64,000 nt of DNA, taken from positions 10,990,046-11,054,045 of the forward strand of contig NC_135775.1 in assembly GCF_028453695.1 (NCBI RefSeq), read 5' to 3'. The notes below the pieces were generated by a model, which worked only from the letters and a program-made list of their open reading frames with translations, was not told the origin of the DNA and did not search any database. This DNA is from Augochlora pura (lineage: Eukaryota > Arthropoda > Insecta > Hymenoptera > Halictidae). The stretch's first letter is position 1; every line of letters begins with the position of its first letter. A program made the position numbers and the translations under genes. Below are positions 1-10,663 of the stretch, in pieces.

Positions 1-30
1 TTTCTTTATATTTTTTATATTTGTTTTTAG

Positions 31-726
31 TTTTCTAAATTTAGAAATCCAATCAGTGTACCATCTCACTTTTTGCATAAACAAGTTCCACTTCAAGGTA
101 CTGTAAAGCGTATAGAGCCCACTTGTGGTGCACTTTTAATGGTCGATCACAAGCCATTAATAGCACTACCTCGATTGAATAATACGCAGTACTTACCCAT
201 TAAAATTGCTGGACTTAACATAACATCTAGTGGTAAGTGCTAATAAAATTTCCAAAAGTATATTCTATTAATTAATATTTTCATTTAGGTATTAATTGGT
301 TACAAACAGTCATTAATGAAAAGGACATAAGTTTTATTCCTTTGTTTTCCACAAAAGAATATTTAAATTGTATAGTTACTACAGTATTGCAGCAAAATCA
401 GGTAAAGTTTTTATTGAATTTTAATTATATCTTTCCTATTTAAAGTATATGTTATTTTTTTATAGGAACAAATAAAGATTGGTGAGGAATTAGTAAAACT
501 TGGTTTTGCTTTAGTAGAACAAGATTCATTGAAATCGATGACAGAGTGTAAAAAAGTTTCATCTTATAAAAAACGCTTAATAAAACTACAGAGGTGGGCA
601 AAACATAAAAGAAACGGGTATTGGTTTTTTGCTGAACAACCTACGCTCTTGTGGAAAATGCAACAATATTTAGAAGAAAAAATTGGGGGAACACTTCCAA
701 AGTTTATAGTACAACTAAAAAAGTAA
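31..726 (+). CDS. C3orf33-like protein, 3' part only
   Basis: The last three exons of a gene entering from the left edge: 31-232, 289-401 and 466-726, stopping at TAA 724-726. Introns are GT-AG (GTAAGT/TTTAG and GTAAAG/TATAG) and phases join cleanly. The visible 191 residues hold a stretch beginning VPLQGTVKRIEPTCGALL, like the first strands of an SNase/OB-type fold, and a basic helical segment KRLIKLQRWAKHKRNGYW. That segment resembles the region that ends nuclease-like domains, such as the one in animal C3orf33. The family is poorly understood and has been linked to the mitochondrial membrane and to signalling; no catalytic residues can be confirmed here. The start and N-terminus lie outside the window. 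The family call rests on recalled similarity and is moderate; the coding status is firm. Confidence 0.6.
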
Positions 727-1792
727 TACGTATTCTTATAATAGAAATTAATGTATACTTTTAGTACTATAAATCAACGCTTTTCAATGTACACTTAAAA
801 CTTTTATATTAAAAATTTTTAATACTTATACAAATAAAGAATCATTATTTAGAAAGACTAACTTTATTATTATACCATTTATACAACCTTTTATCAACTC
901 TCATATAAAAGTAAGAACAACATTTTACATCATCGTGCAACAAAATTAATTTTCATATGTACTGTTTACTTCAAGAAAAAATATTTACTACGAATTTGGT
1001 TTTCAATTAATCAAAAATCATTTTGTCTTTTTGCTTACTTATGTGCACGTCTATATACTTAACAGGCTTTGAATAGAAAGATATATCACACATAAAAGTA
1101 GAAAATGAAAATTTTAATGGAAGATATTATATTCTTTCGGTTACATTGAACAATTTTAATTAATAGTATGATTGAAATTAGACGAACAAATCTGATTTAA
1201 CATAAATTACTATGTTATACAATCAGTTCAATATCTAATCTTATCCTATTATATAACATCATTTTTTGGAATGTTAATCAGTTAATATCAAAACAACAGG
1301 AATAGCTATAACAAAAATATTCTTTCCCATATTCCATTTGGACCTCATATTTGTTCTATTAACTAAACAAAATTAGAATTTATAAAATACATATTTTTAT
1401 ATCTTATATATAATATATTAAAACACGATACTAGCATTATTGTAATGTATCGTGATATGGAAAGATTTGCAAAAACAACATTATTTTCAACTTTATATAC
1501 AAATCTAAATCACAGTCTCTAATACGTTTTCTGACGTTTCTATCGCGTGTATATAACGTGTACAATAAAATAAAATAATCTTATACTATTATTTCATGGT
1601 ACTATATTAGAATAATATAAATGAAAGCAAATTCTATATCCTTATAATAGCAGAATGTAGGAATGATAAAAAAATATATAAAATTAAAACAATTACGTCG
1701 ATATGTTTGGAATATATAGAACCTTTATAACATGGAATGGAATAGACTTAAGTTTTAATCCAGACTTGTGGTGACTGTCAACATATTAATAT
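727..1792. other. Convergent 3' intergenic region
   Basis: This AT-rich stretch lies between two convergent genes. A canonical AATAAA at 833-838, 107 nt after the stop at 726, is the likely polyadenylation signal of the C3orf33-like gene. The rest presumably includes the 3' UTR of the hemomucin gene on the minus strand. I see no coding exon, RNA gene or repeat. Confidence 0.6.
833..838 (+). terminator. Polyadenylation signal of C3orf33-like gene
   Basis: Canonical AATAAA, 107 nt after the stop codon and the first one on this strand. Confidence 0.6.
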
Positions 1793-4116
1793 CTATTTTT
1801 TAATGGAATCACTATTTTTCTCAATTGGCTTGGATTTTTCCAGTCTCACTTCAGGAATACTTGTTTTTACAGCTTCCTCTGATTTTGATTTCATTGTATT
1901 TTCTAAATTTTTCTTTACTGAACCTGTTTCTACATTTGTTGTTTTTGGGTTAACATTTGTAGTAGAAGATTCTTTCTTCACTTCTTTTAAGTTCTCGTTT
2001 ACAACTTTCTTCGAGTTTTCTTTTTTACCTTCTTCCAGGTTTTCTTTTTTCACCTCCTTTGTTGGTGTTTTTGAAGATGGTGCTAAAGAAGATTGTTTTG
2101 GGGCAGTAGTAGAGCGTTTTTGTTCTGTTGCTGTCTTTTGTGTGGATGGCTTTGGTGATGTAGTTGTAGGTTTTGGTGTTGTAGTTGTAGGTTTTGGTGT
2201 TGTAGTTGTAGGTTTTGGTGCTGTAGTTGTAGGTTTTGGTGCTGTAGTTGTAGGTTTTGGTGCCGTAGTTGTAGGTTTTGGTATCGCAGTTGTAGATTTT
2301 GGTATTGTAGTTGTAGGTTTTTTTGCTGTAGTTGAGTGCTTTGGAATAGATTCCTGAGCAGCTAGTTTAGGTTTAGAAGGCTTTGCATCTACTTTCAGAT
2401 TGGGTGTATTTGTAACCGTTAAAAGTGGTTCTTGTTCTTTACTTTCTTTTACATGCGATGATGTTTTACTTTCTTTTAGTTGTGGAAATGCTTGGCTTAG
2501 TGGAACTCTCATTAGATACTCATTCCAAGGAGAACCAAGCCACAAATATCCGTTGTGTACATAGGCAGAAGATATGTCGTGTACTGTTTTATCATTTGAA
2601 TAAATTGCATCCATAATATTTCCTTTTTTGTCCATTCTGAGTACTATTGACGATTTTATTGTATCTAAACTTCCTAATGTCTCAAATGAACCTACTGAAT
2701 ATATAATCCTTTCTGCATAGTAATTTGGATAAACATCTTCAAGCAATTTAAATGGAGCTTCTATTAGGTACATGAACCTGGCAATCATTTTTCTTAAATA
2801 TGGATGCGGAGTAAGAGATTGAGGTAAAGCTGGATTTTCAGAATCTACAGATACAATTATAGATACCAGAAAACCACCTTGTCCATCACTGTGTACATTA
2901 TCTGGATATCCAGGCAGAGCTTCTGCAAAAAATTCTTTTTGTCCAGCTTTAGGACCTTTTAAATGATATTTAATAATACGTGAAGCATGACCATCCAATG
3001 CAATTACAAAACTTTCATCATCAGCTAATAAAACACCATTTGCAAATCCTAAATTCTCTACTAGCACTTCATTCTTCTTTGTTGCTGCATTGTACCTAAT
3101 AAGTCTGTAAATAAATGATAAAGTAATGATAATTTGCCACATCATTGCTGTTAAATGACATTATTGCAACTAATAAAGAACTAATATCATCTGTGTCATT
3201 GGTAGTACTTTTAACATTTGCTTTGAAAGTAAGGAAAAGTTTTTAACGTTTTGTAGCATATAATATGGTATTTATTCTCTTAATATCACTCTATAGTGTC
3301 ATACTTTTATTATATATAGCCAATGGAAATCTTTGCATTTAATATTCTTACCTTCCTGATGGATTGGCAAATATACTATAAACTCCATCATGAAGAGGGA
3401 AGTTGGTACTTGAATCAGTCCAATAAATATCCCCATTTTTTGCAATATCCAATGAGTTAACAATTTTTGGAACTTTTCCATCAATGGGTTTGGAGCTGTT
3501 CACTATATTTGTAAACTGTTGAGTATTCACGTTAACTTTAAAAATACCATAATAAGAATCAGCAACAAATAACTCCCCTTTGTCATTAAACTTCAAACCC
3601 AAAGGTCTACCACACTTTTCTTCTTGCCATAATCCTTCTGCGAAAATGTATATCTAATAACCTCAAATTCATTTACATAGATAAGGAAGAATGTAAAGAA
3701 AGAACATTCATTTTTAAAGAACTACTTTTACATACCACATTTTTGGCCAAATTTAACGACTGGTACAATGTTGTTACCATCAATTTTTACAACATAACCT
3801 CCACATATACCGGTATATAATTCCCCATTATATGATGCAAAACTTTCCGGTCCTTTAAATTCTCCAGCAAATAACACTTCAGCTCCCCGTAACCGATTTT
3901 TCAGCTCAAATTGAAGATTTGTTTCGGAAAATTGTTTTATTCTAAAAAAATTCCAAGAATGTAGTACACATTTTAGTTACATTAATAAACAGATTAACTA
4001 CCATACCTATATTCAGAAAATTCGGCTTCTGGAGGTAGTCCTGGTAAAAAGGTGATAACAGCAAAGAAAAAACCGATGTATATGATTGCCGTACCAATAG
4101 ATTTTAAATATCCCAT
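1793..4116 (-). CDS. Hmu: Hemomucin / APMAP-like protein (strictosidine-synthase-like propeller with mucin tail)
   Basis: Four minus-strand exons (4116-4007, 3941-3736, 3637-3352, 3104-1793) join in frame to give 637 residues. The start reads MGYLKSIGTAIIYIGFFFAV, a short cytoplasmic tail plus one membrane anchor (about residues 8-26), so a type II membrane glycoprotein is expected. Residues about 60-400 are the strictosidine-synthase-like six-blade beta-propeller shared with vertebrate APMAP; the segment CEGLWQEEKCGRPLGLKF is typical of the family. The C-terminal 230 residues are low complexity. They begin with eight KPTTTxP-type heptads, a likely site of O-glycosylation, followed by a K/E/S/T-rich tail. 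In insects hemomucin is a haemocyte and gut surface mucin that binds lectins and has been implicated in immunity. No plant-type strictosidine synthase activity should be assumed. Start chosen because it supplies the membrane anchor and lies directly upstream of the first splice donor. Confidence 0.9.
2147..2329 (-). repeat. 21-bp coding minisatellite (KPTTTxP heptads)
   Basis: About eight tandem 21-bp units inside the last hemomucin exon. Each encodes one heptad, KPTTTAP, KPTTTTP or a near variant (KSTTAIP at one end). Several neighbouring units are almost identical at the DNA level, suggesting recent unit gain or loss. The sequence is also open on the opposite strand, which is a by-product of the repeat composition and not a gene. 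Confidence 0.9.
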
Positions 4117-4284
4117 TGTTTAACTTGTTGTTTCACAATATTTTTGTGATTAAATGTTACTTTGTCAGAGACTTTCGAGATTATGAACTCGCTAGAGCTT
4201 CTTCATATCAACACGGGTAGTATTGAGAAAAAAGCCACTTTTACGTAACTGTTTCTTACCGGTGTTGCGGTGCAAATAACGGCC

Positions 4285-4307
4285 TTCACCGCTTTAATGG
4301 CGGTGAA
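4285..4307. repeat. Hairpin in hemomucin upstream region
   Basis: TTCACCGC and GCGGTGAA form a perfect 8-bp stem around a 7-nt loop (TTTAATG), about 170 nt upstream of the hemomucin ATG in a locally GC-rich patch. It could be a palindromic binding site for a dimeric factor; no known consensus matches. Confidence 0.5.
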
Positions 4308-4544
4308 TCGTATGCGGCAAAATGCACGTCTCCACTCACTAAACCACTAAATGTAAAACCAAATGCCACGCGGACGGAAGATATTGCTACAATCGATTTC
4401 CGTTCGCCACACAATTTTTATTTATCGCCAACTCAGCACAACTTTTTATTACAATCTACTTTTTCCTCTTAATATTAAACGCATTTTTCAATATTTAAAT
4501 ATTCATTAATGACAAATTGAATTCCATATACATACATATATACA

Positions 4545-4930
4545 TTTAGTCAAAAAAGTTTCCGTACACCTTTTAAAACGTAATAACTTTTTTAAAACTG
4601 TACTTGAATATTTTTTACGTGATAGAAGGACTATTAGTATTTTAGACAATGACTAAAATGAATTCCTTTTTTTAATTGTTCTAATACTTCGAGTGACAAA
4701 AAATTAAAAAATGTTTCGTACATCTCGGTAAATTATACGTATGCATGCTGAGAAGTTCTTCGAAATCGGTTGATCTTGAGACGAGTTGTAAACAATGAAG
4801 ATCGCAATTTTTTTCCGAGTTTAGACACTTTCGACCAATAAGTGTGAGAGATCTATTTTTAAAAACTATTAAAACATATAGCTTTATTTTGCGTTAACCG
4901 ATTTTTAACTCAGTCATATACTTTGTATTG
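4545..4930. mobile_element. Possible Tc1/mariner-type remnant
   Basis: The segment starts with a phrase reading AAAAAAGTTTCCGTACACC, which resembles inner terminal-repeat sequence of Tc1-like transposons. I found no matching inverted copy elsewhere in the window and no transposase frame, so at most this is one decayed end. Confidence is low. Confidence 0.25.
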
Positions 4931-6352
4931 CCGATAATAAAAAGTGCTATTATTAAATTATTTATCATACGAATTTGTTAGTCATGCTGATAAAAACGTA
5001 CTTTTTTCTAATCTCATGATAAATGTAAAATACATACCGAAATTGACGTAGCAATTTAACCTTCTGACGGTATCATGACATGTAAATATGCATGCCTCTT
5101 CTTACTTTTGCTTAGTCATTTTGTATTTTTACAGCATTTTAGTTTTGACATATACTAATAAAATACATGTAATATATCGTATATAGTACATAGTATACAT
5201 TATGTATAATATGTAGAATTAAAAAATCGTGTTAATCGCGCTGATAAGAGCGATGTATTTGTTCGGATGCTACGTGAATAGGTGAACCTCTCGGCAATGC
5301 TATTACTATCTCTACATAAGTATACTTTTATTATATTTACTTAATTATTCTTTGTTTCTACAGCTGTTTATTCTTCATATATTTAAGAATGGTTAAAAAA
5401 TGTGTCAAATGCAACTTGCCCTGATTCGAGGGAGACATTCTATAATGGTCGAAAATTTTTGCTGGATGGTCGTACTTTCAAGATTTCAAGGTGACCTTTG
5501 TTTTTTTTGTACAACTATATGTTATTTTTATGCAATGATACTTCGGTTTTTGAAGATCTTTCAAGGCCATTTAACGCTGTTTGAAGCAGATTTTAAAATA
5601 AACTATAGTTTACGACAAAGCTCGAAATTGATAAGCATAGAACACGATGATTATGAGGATTACGACTCCTGACTTCATTTCATGTCTCGCTCCTCATAGT
5701 CGCCTCTTTCAGCACGGAGCCCATCGGGGTGTGTGCCTGTGTGTGTAATACGTGTAACATACGGGTTTCAGTAGGTGTAGCCTTCATGATTCTCATGTTG
5801 AGTGGTGATTAATTCCGAGGCTTGGTTTAAGACATAATTGACGGTGTTACTTCAAATGGAACACTTTGTATATGTCGTTTTTATTAACATGATCAACATG
5901 ATTTTTGAATCCTATAAATATTATCATGATTTGTTATTATATATACATTACTTTTTAATCGACTCTTATTGTCCACGATGAATACGAACAACAGTAGAAA
6001 GTCGTATTTTGAAAAAAGTAGCTATACAATCGAGAATAATTAACGCAGCATGGCATATGTATGAATTATGAACAATTATCTAAGGATTCATAAGTACCTT
6101 CTATAGAATCAGAAATACGACGGCTTTTTAAGAAATACGGAGCAAAGACATCAACTCATGTTAGTCATGGACTTACGGAATCTCTTAATGATTCTTCGTG
6201 ATTCGAAGTCACTAATTAAAATTTTCATAATAAAAACAATATTAATAACAGACTGAGAAGAGCACATCCGCAAGGATTAGTACAAACGCAAACGTAAACA
6301 ATTACTCATCATATCATCATATCATAAAGACCTTGACTAGTTATGGTTAAGT

Positions 6353-7134
6353 TATACATACAGGGTGGTCCACGCAATTGTTACAAGTCATAACTTCGTT
6401 ATTATTGCATTTCTGAAAAAATGCCAAAGGAGAAAGATAAATGGTTCAAAGAGCACTACATCTGTAGGCTTTAAAATTTTGTTTAGATGCAGTAGTGCAT
6501 GTGCAATTAACAATTGCATCATTTCTTTAAATAGAAATGCATATATTTTTTACACTGATCGATTCTTCTGTTCATTCTAAATAAAAAATGATTAGGGTAC
6601 TATGGCAAAAAAATTATTAGATCTCGAGATATTTACAAAAAATGTCTTTATTGAAACAGATATCCAGACCGTCGACAACCATCGCGACAATTGTTTTTCA
6701 AATTGAATAACAGTTTACAACACTGTTGTAAGTGCACTTACCAAACCCAAAAGAGAAGTTTCGAAACCAGTAGTAGGAAATGAAAAAAAAAACAGAGTGA
6801 ACATACAACATAGTCATGAAACGTTTGAGCAATTTCTTCAATAAAATTTTTTGAAAACGTCTCCAGATCTAATAATTTTTTTGCCATGGTACCCTAATCA
6901 TTTTTTACGTAGAATGAACAGAAGAATCGATCTGTGTAAAAAATGTGCATTTCTATTTAAAGAAATTATGCAACTGTTAATTGCACATGCACTGTTGCAT
7001 GTAAAAAAATGTAAAGGCCTGTAGATGTAGTGCTCTTCGAACCATTTATCTTTCTCCTCTGGTATTTTTTCATAAATTCAATAATAAACGGAGTTATAAC
7101 TTGTAACAATTGCGTGGACCAACCTGTATACATA
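6353..7134. mobile_element. Non-autonomous DNA transposon (MITE) with long inverted arms and 8-bp target duplication
   Basis: The element proper is 6361-7126. Its left arm (6361 to about 6632) is matched by an inverted right arm (about 6866-7126) along roughly 265 bp, with scattered mismatches and small gaps. The ends read CAGGGTGGTCCACGC and, reverse-complemented, CAGGTTGGTCCACGC. The element is flanked by identical 8-mers TATACATA at 6353-6360 and 7127-7134. An 8-bp duplication and CAGGG ends suggest the hAT superfamily. A TA-target mariner origin is an alternative, because TA also abuts both ends. The core of about 230 bp has no transposase frame, so it must have moved with enzymes supplied in trans. 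The long arms would form a strong hairpin if transcribed. Confidence 0.85.
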
Positions 7135-7140
7135 ATAAAC

Positions 7141-7255
7141 ATGTACAGTATTATTTCCTACTCCTGACACGGCATCGGGCCGCAACTTTCTAAATAGTCA
7201 AGAATGGATATAGAAATTGCTTCGCTCTAATTAACTGGCAATGTGACAATTAACT
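7141..7255 (+). repeat. Dispersed repeat, copy A
   Basis: Diverged copy of the sequence at 15570-15690. Shared blocks in the same order are ATGTACAGT, CTACTCCTGA, GGCCGCA-CTT and GCTCTAATT-ACT--CAAT. Identity of the family is unknown. It begins just after the right target duplication of the MITE. Confidence 0.55.
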
Positions 7256-8290
7256 GTTGACCTCAAAGCTGACAGACTGGATGATACAAACGCTTGCTTA
7301 GAAGGATAAACGGAAAACCGGGCTGGAAGAGGAGAACAAGAACAACAGGGACACACGGATTTAAGAATAGAGTGTGGAGCATAAAGTCTTTAAGTAGGGG
7401 AAAAGAGGTCTCTGCTCAGGTATGTGGCAAGAATTTGATGTAGACATATAAAAGAAATTTTAATACGCCCAAATTTATTATCTATAAATTTAATAATAAA
7501 AATGTTATGTTATATATATAACATAACTAAATGTTATATAATGAATAATAATAAAAATGTTCGTTAAAATTAGTCTCTGTTATACATGTATTTGAAAGTG
7601 AATGATAATAAATAATACATAGATAGAGACAACATGTATAATTCATATATGTATACACTCCCAAGTTTATTTCATCATATCATTTCGAAACGAAAATACT
7701 TAATAACGTCAAACATACACAATGATTATAAAACCATGAAAGTGTCGAAGACTCGTTACATCGAAGATATTTGTTTTTCTTGTCTGTTTTACTATCTAAT
7801 GTTTAAACAAAATTAAGTAACATAAATTGAGATAAAGAGAAATTTACGAAAAACAAATATTAAATAATTAATTTTCATTTCAGATGTCGTAGCACGTAGA
7901 AGTTGTACAATTCTTAAATAGGGTATCAAAAATCATGATTGCAATCCAGCCGTCACTATAACTTTTAATTACGTTCCAAATTTCTTCAGGTTAAGATCGC
8001 GAGTGAAAATTGTCGGTTGTTTTTTGTAGATGCAGGTATAGAATAGTCTCAGGAGCAGTTCCAAATTTTTTGTTTGTGGAGGATAAATATTCAGAAGTAC
8101 AAACACTGTCGGAATACTACATGCAAAAAACACAAAATTTTTATTCGCAAGAACTTGTGGTCCAAATGAAGTCATCGAGGCAGCAGAAAAGGAGTCCACT
8201 CCATTGGATATATTCACAACTTGAAATTATCAGTGATTAATTAAGTGGTCAGTATTTGGTGATAGTGCTGTGAAAATAAACTCCGTTTTA

Positions 8291-8344
8291 ACCATACCGT
8301 TCATACCTGAGGTCCCTTCGATCGTACCCATTGCTCGGTATGGT
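8291..8344. repeat. Short inverted repeat
   Basis: ACCATACCG at 8291-8299 is perfectly inverted as CGGTATGGT at 8336-8344, with a 36-nt spacer. It lies in non-coding DNA of slightly raised GC content. It may be a remnant of a mobile element; no function is implied. Confidence 0.5.
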
Positions 8345-8666
8345 CATCGACCTGGGATCAACTGAACATTGCACAAGGTCAGTGTACCAACATCGTGAAT
8401 CGTGACCCACATTTCCGAGTAGTAAATGTACCCTCAACTAAATGAGTGAATTTACTATTAATTATATTCTTTATTTATTAATCTTAACGCGATTATTTAT
8501 TATTAAATTAGTTTTACGAAACGTTCGTTGACGAAGCTCCTTAATCTTAACTGTAAAAGGCTCAATTACTAATTAAAATGTCTGTTACGGTTGAACTACT
8601 TACTATTTCGAATTCGAAAAATTACTAAATATTTTTCAGACGTTCTAAAATAAGGGTGAACAGTGT

Positions 8667-9044
8667 TTGTTTTCAAATTATAATTATCCTGAAGTAAAAG
8701 AAATTCGAAAATGTTACGCACAGAGACTTGTTCTTTACTTTAAACATGACCCAGAACCGTCGCCACTATTTTTGTTAATAACTCGTAACAAAACCACGGA
8801 TTGCATTTTCGCTAAAAAGTTACTTCAAATAAACTCAGAAACCCCTCATGACAATGAACCCTTTACATAATAATGTCAAATAAGATATCACATTTTATTA
8901 ATAAACACATTGAAGCAGTTTGAAGACTTTTCGAACGTCGAAGATCGGTTTGAAAATTTGTTACATGTTAGCGATTTAAACGAAAGTAAAAGTGATATTG
9001 AGAATTGTATTGGCGATTTTATTAATCTTACTATTGCAAATTAA
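8667..9044 (+). pseudogene. Coding-like fragments, unidentified
   Basis: Two open stretches, 8667-8870 and 8911-9044, have protein-like composition but no shared reading frame. The second reads FEDFSNVEDRFENLLHVSDL followed by an acidic tail ending at TAA 9042-9044. I recognise no family. They could be remnants of a transposon-encoded protein, or chance open frames. Confidence 0.25.
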
Positions 9045-9932
9045 TATGCCGATAGTGATATCAAGAGCTATGATAGCGCACAGCAACTATTTCAAAGACC
9101 TTTTAAATAGCAAATTTTCGGGCAAGTAATTATTTTTTAGAAAATGTTATGAAGACACTATTAACTTGCAACATTCTTTCATTTTCTCGAGTTAACATTC
9201 AAAGCAATGAAATAATTATCTAGGCTATATCCTGCTCAGCTTGTCGACATATTGTCTACAAACACATACTCCATTCTAAATTCGCTGGTAAATGTGGTCG
9301 ATAATTCTACGTTATGAAAGGTACAAGTTGAATATCGCGCTGCGTAATTCAGATGGAGCACCAGGCGTACGGATAGAGGAAAAGAGTGAGACCGCAAGCA
9401 TGGTAAAGGAAGACAAGCTACATTAGTCGTCAGTACGACTGGTTTCCCTTGCGGTTATACTGTTGTTGTGCTCTCTTGCTCAGTGCCACTTCCTCTCTTT
9501 GTCTAAAATTGTGCGGGCAGCACTGCTTAGCTGTGAAGCGTCAACCAATCAGAGAAAGGCAGTTTCTGTAGCATAACTCGAATTTCTGAGCCCTTTGTCC
9601 CTGGCGGAGCACAATGTATGAGGCACTGCTGTACAATCTATCTATATTTCATATATGTAGCTAAATTCTATAAGCGAGTATTGTAAGACAAATGAAGTCT
9701 TCGCCCACCGTGAACGTGATTTCTCATGATCTCTCTAGTGTATGTACAGATACTGTTACGGCGTACCGATAAGTAATAAGTAACCGTGTACCCGTTTACC
9801 ATTGCATTGACGGATGCTGTAAACTTTAGACACAGGCAGTGACACGGACACCATTTGTTTACATAAGTATTTCCAGATTTAGGTTATTAAAAAATTATGA
9901 TAAAGTAAATTGAATATCATACATTTCAAACA

Positions 9933-10475
9933 ATGGGTAAGCAAAAAAAGTGAAATAAATGAAAAGCCATATAAATTCATTTGAATTTTTTTATTTCAGA
10001 TGATCTTGAACAAAAATGCGAAGATGCATTGTATGAATTATGTGACGCTCGAGAGAGATACCCGCTCAAATGCGCTATTGCATTTCGAAAGTGTATCCAA
10101 CTCAAGAATGAAATACAAGTACTGATTACTTGCGATAAATATTTTAAAATATTAAAAAGAACAATTTTAAAACAACAATTGTTTAACTTTAATATTAATT
10201 TTTAATTTAAGCAAACATTTCTTACAAATCGTGTGTAATTTTTACAGATGATGAATGTGGCTCAAAAAACAAACATAATAAATAACGTCAGTCTGGTAGA
10301 TAATGTGGAGCAGGTTATAGACTTTAATGGTAATTTTAATAACGAAAAAGTAAGTTTTAAGCATTTGGATATTAAATTGAAAAACGTTATCAATGCATTA
10401 AATAATTTGAAAGCTGTTAAGAATCAAAATGAATATGAAAAATCGTGTAAAACCAATATACTATTAAAAAGTTAA
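9933..10475 (+). CDS. Small coiled-coil protein, possibly NSL1/Mis14-like kinetochore subunit
   Basis: Three exons (9933-9936, 10000-10118, 10248-10475) give 116 residues and close in frame. The first exon carries only ATGG before a good GTAAGC donor. The second intron uses the weak donor GTACTG. If that intron is not removed, translation reads on and stops at 10205. The N-terminal half is helical and contains ALYELCDARERYPLKC, which resembles the R-R-x-YP motif region I associate with the NSL1/Mis14 subunit of the Mis12 kinetochore complex. That identification is tentative. The C-terminal half is N/K-rich with a short heptad-like helix (LKNVINALNNLKAV). The gene converges on the 763-residue gene, with stops only 188 nt apart. 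Confidence 0.55.
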
Positions 10476-10663
10476 ATATATGTGATAGAAGAAATATTAC
10501 AATTGAATCAATGTTACATTTTTTGTTTTCCTTCATATTCAATAAATGTATCAAATGTTCTAAATGTACAATTATTTCTTAATGTTAAATTATAAATCAA
10601 ATATAAGATAAATTATACGACATTGACTAAAATATTTTTAATATTGTTGCATTTTGCCAATAG

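Larger units (their letters stand above)
4117..9932. other. Large intergenic region with mobile-element debris
   Basis: About 5.8 kb between the hemomucin start and the small gene at 9933. It contains an 8-bp-stem hairpin at 4285-4307 in the hemomucin upstream region, a possible Tc1-like remnant near 4545-4930, the bounded MITE at 6361-7126, one copy of a dispersed repeat at 7141-7255, an inverted pair at 8291-8344, and short coding-like fragments at 8667-8870 and 8911-9044. A relatively GC-rich patch at about 9350-9620 includes CCAAT (about 9545) and may be promoter or repeat DNA. No complete gene is supported. Confidence 0.6.

Noticed and set aside
1803..2357. Open frame of 184 codons on the plus strand opposite hemomucin
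   Set aside because: It is the antisense reading of the Thr/Pro minisatellite and the Lys/Glu-rich tail. The composition comes from the repeat, and no splice or start context supports it.
5400..5672. 90-codon open frame
   Set aside because: No ATG-led conserved domain or recognised family; probably chance or repeat-derived.
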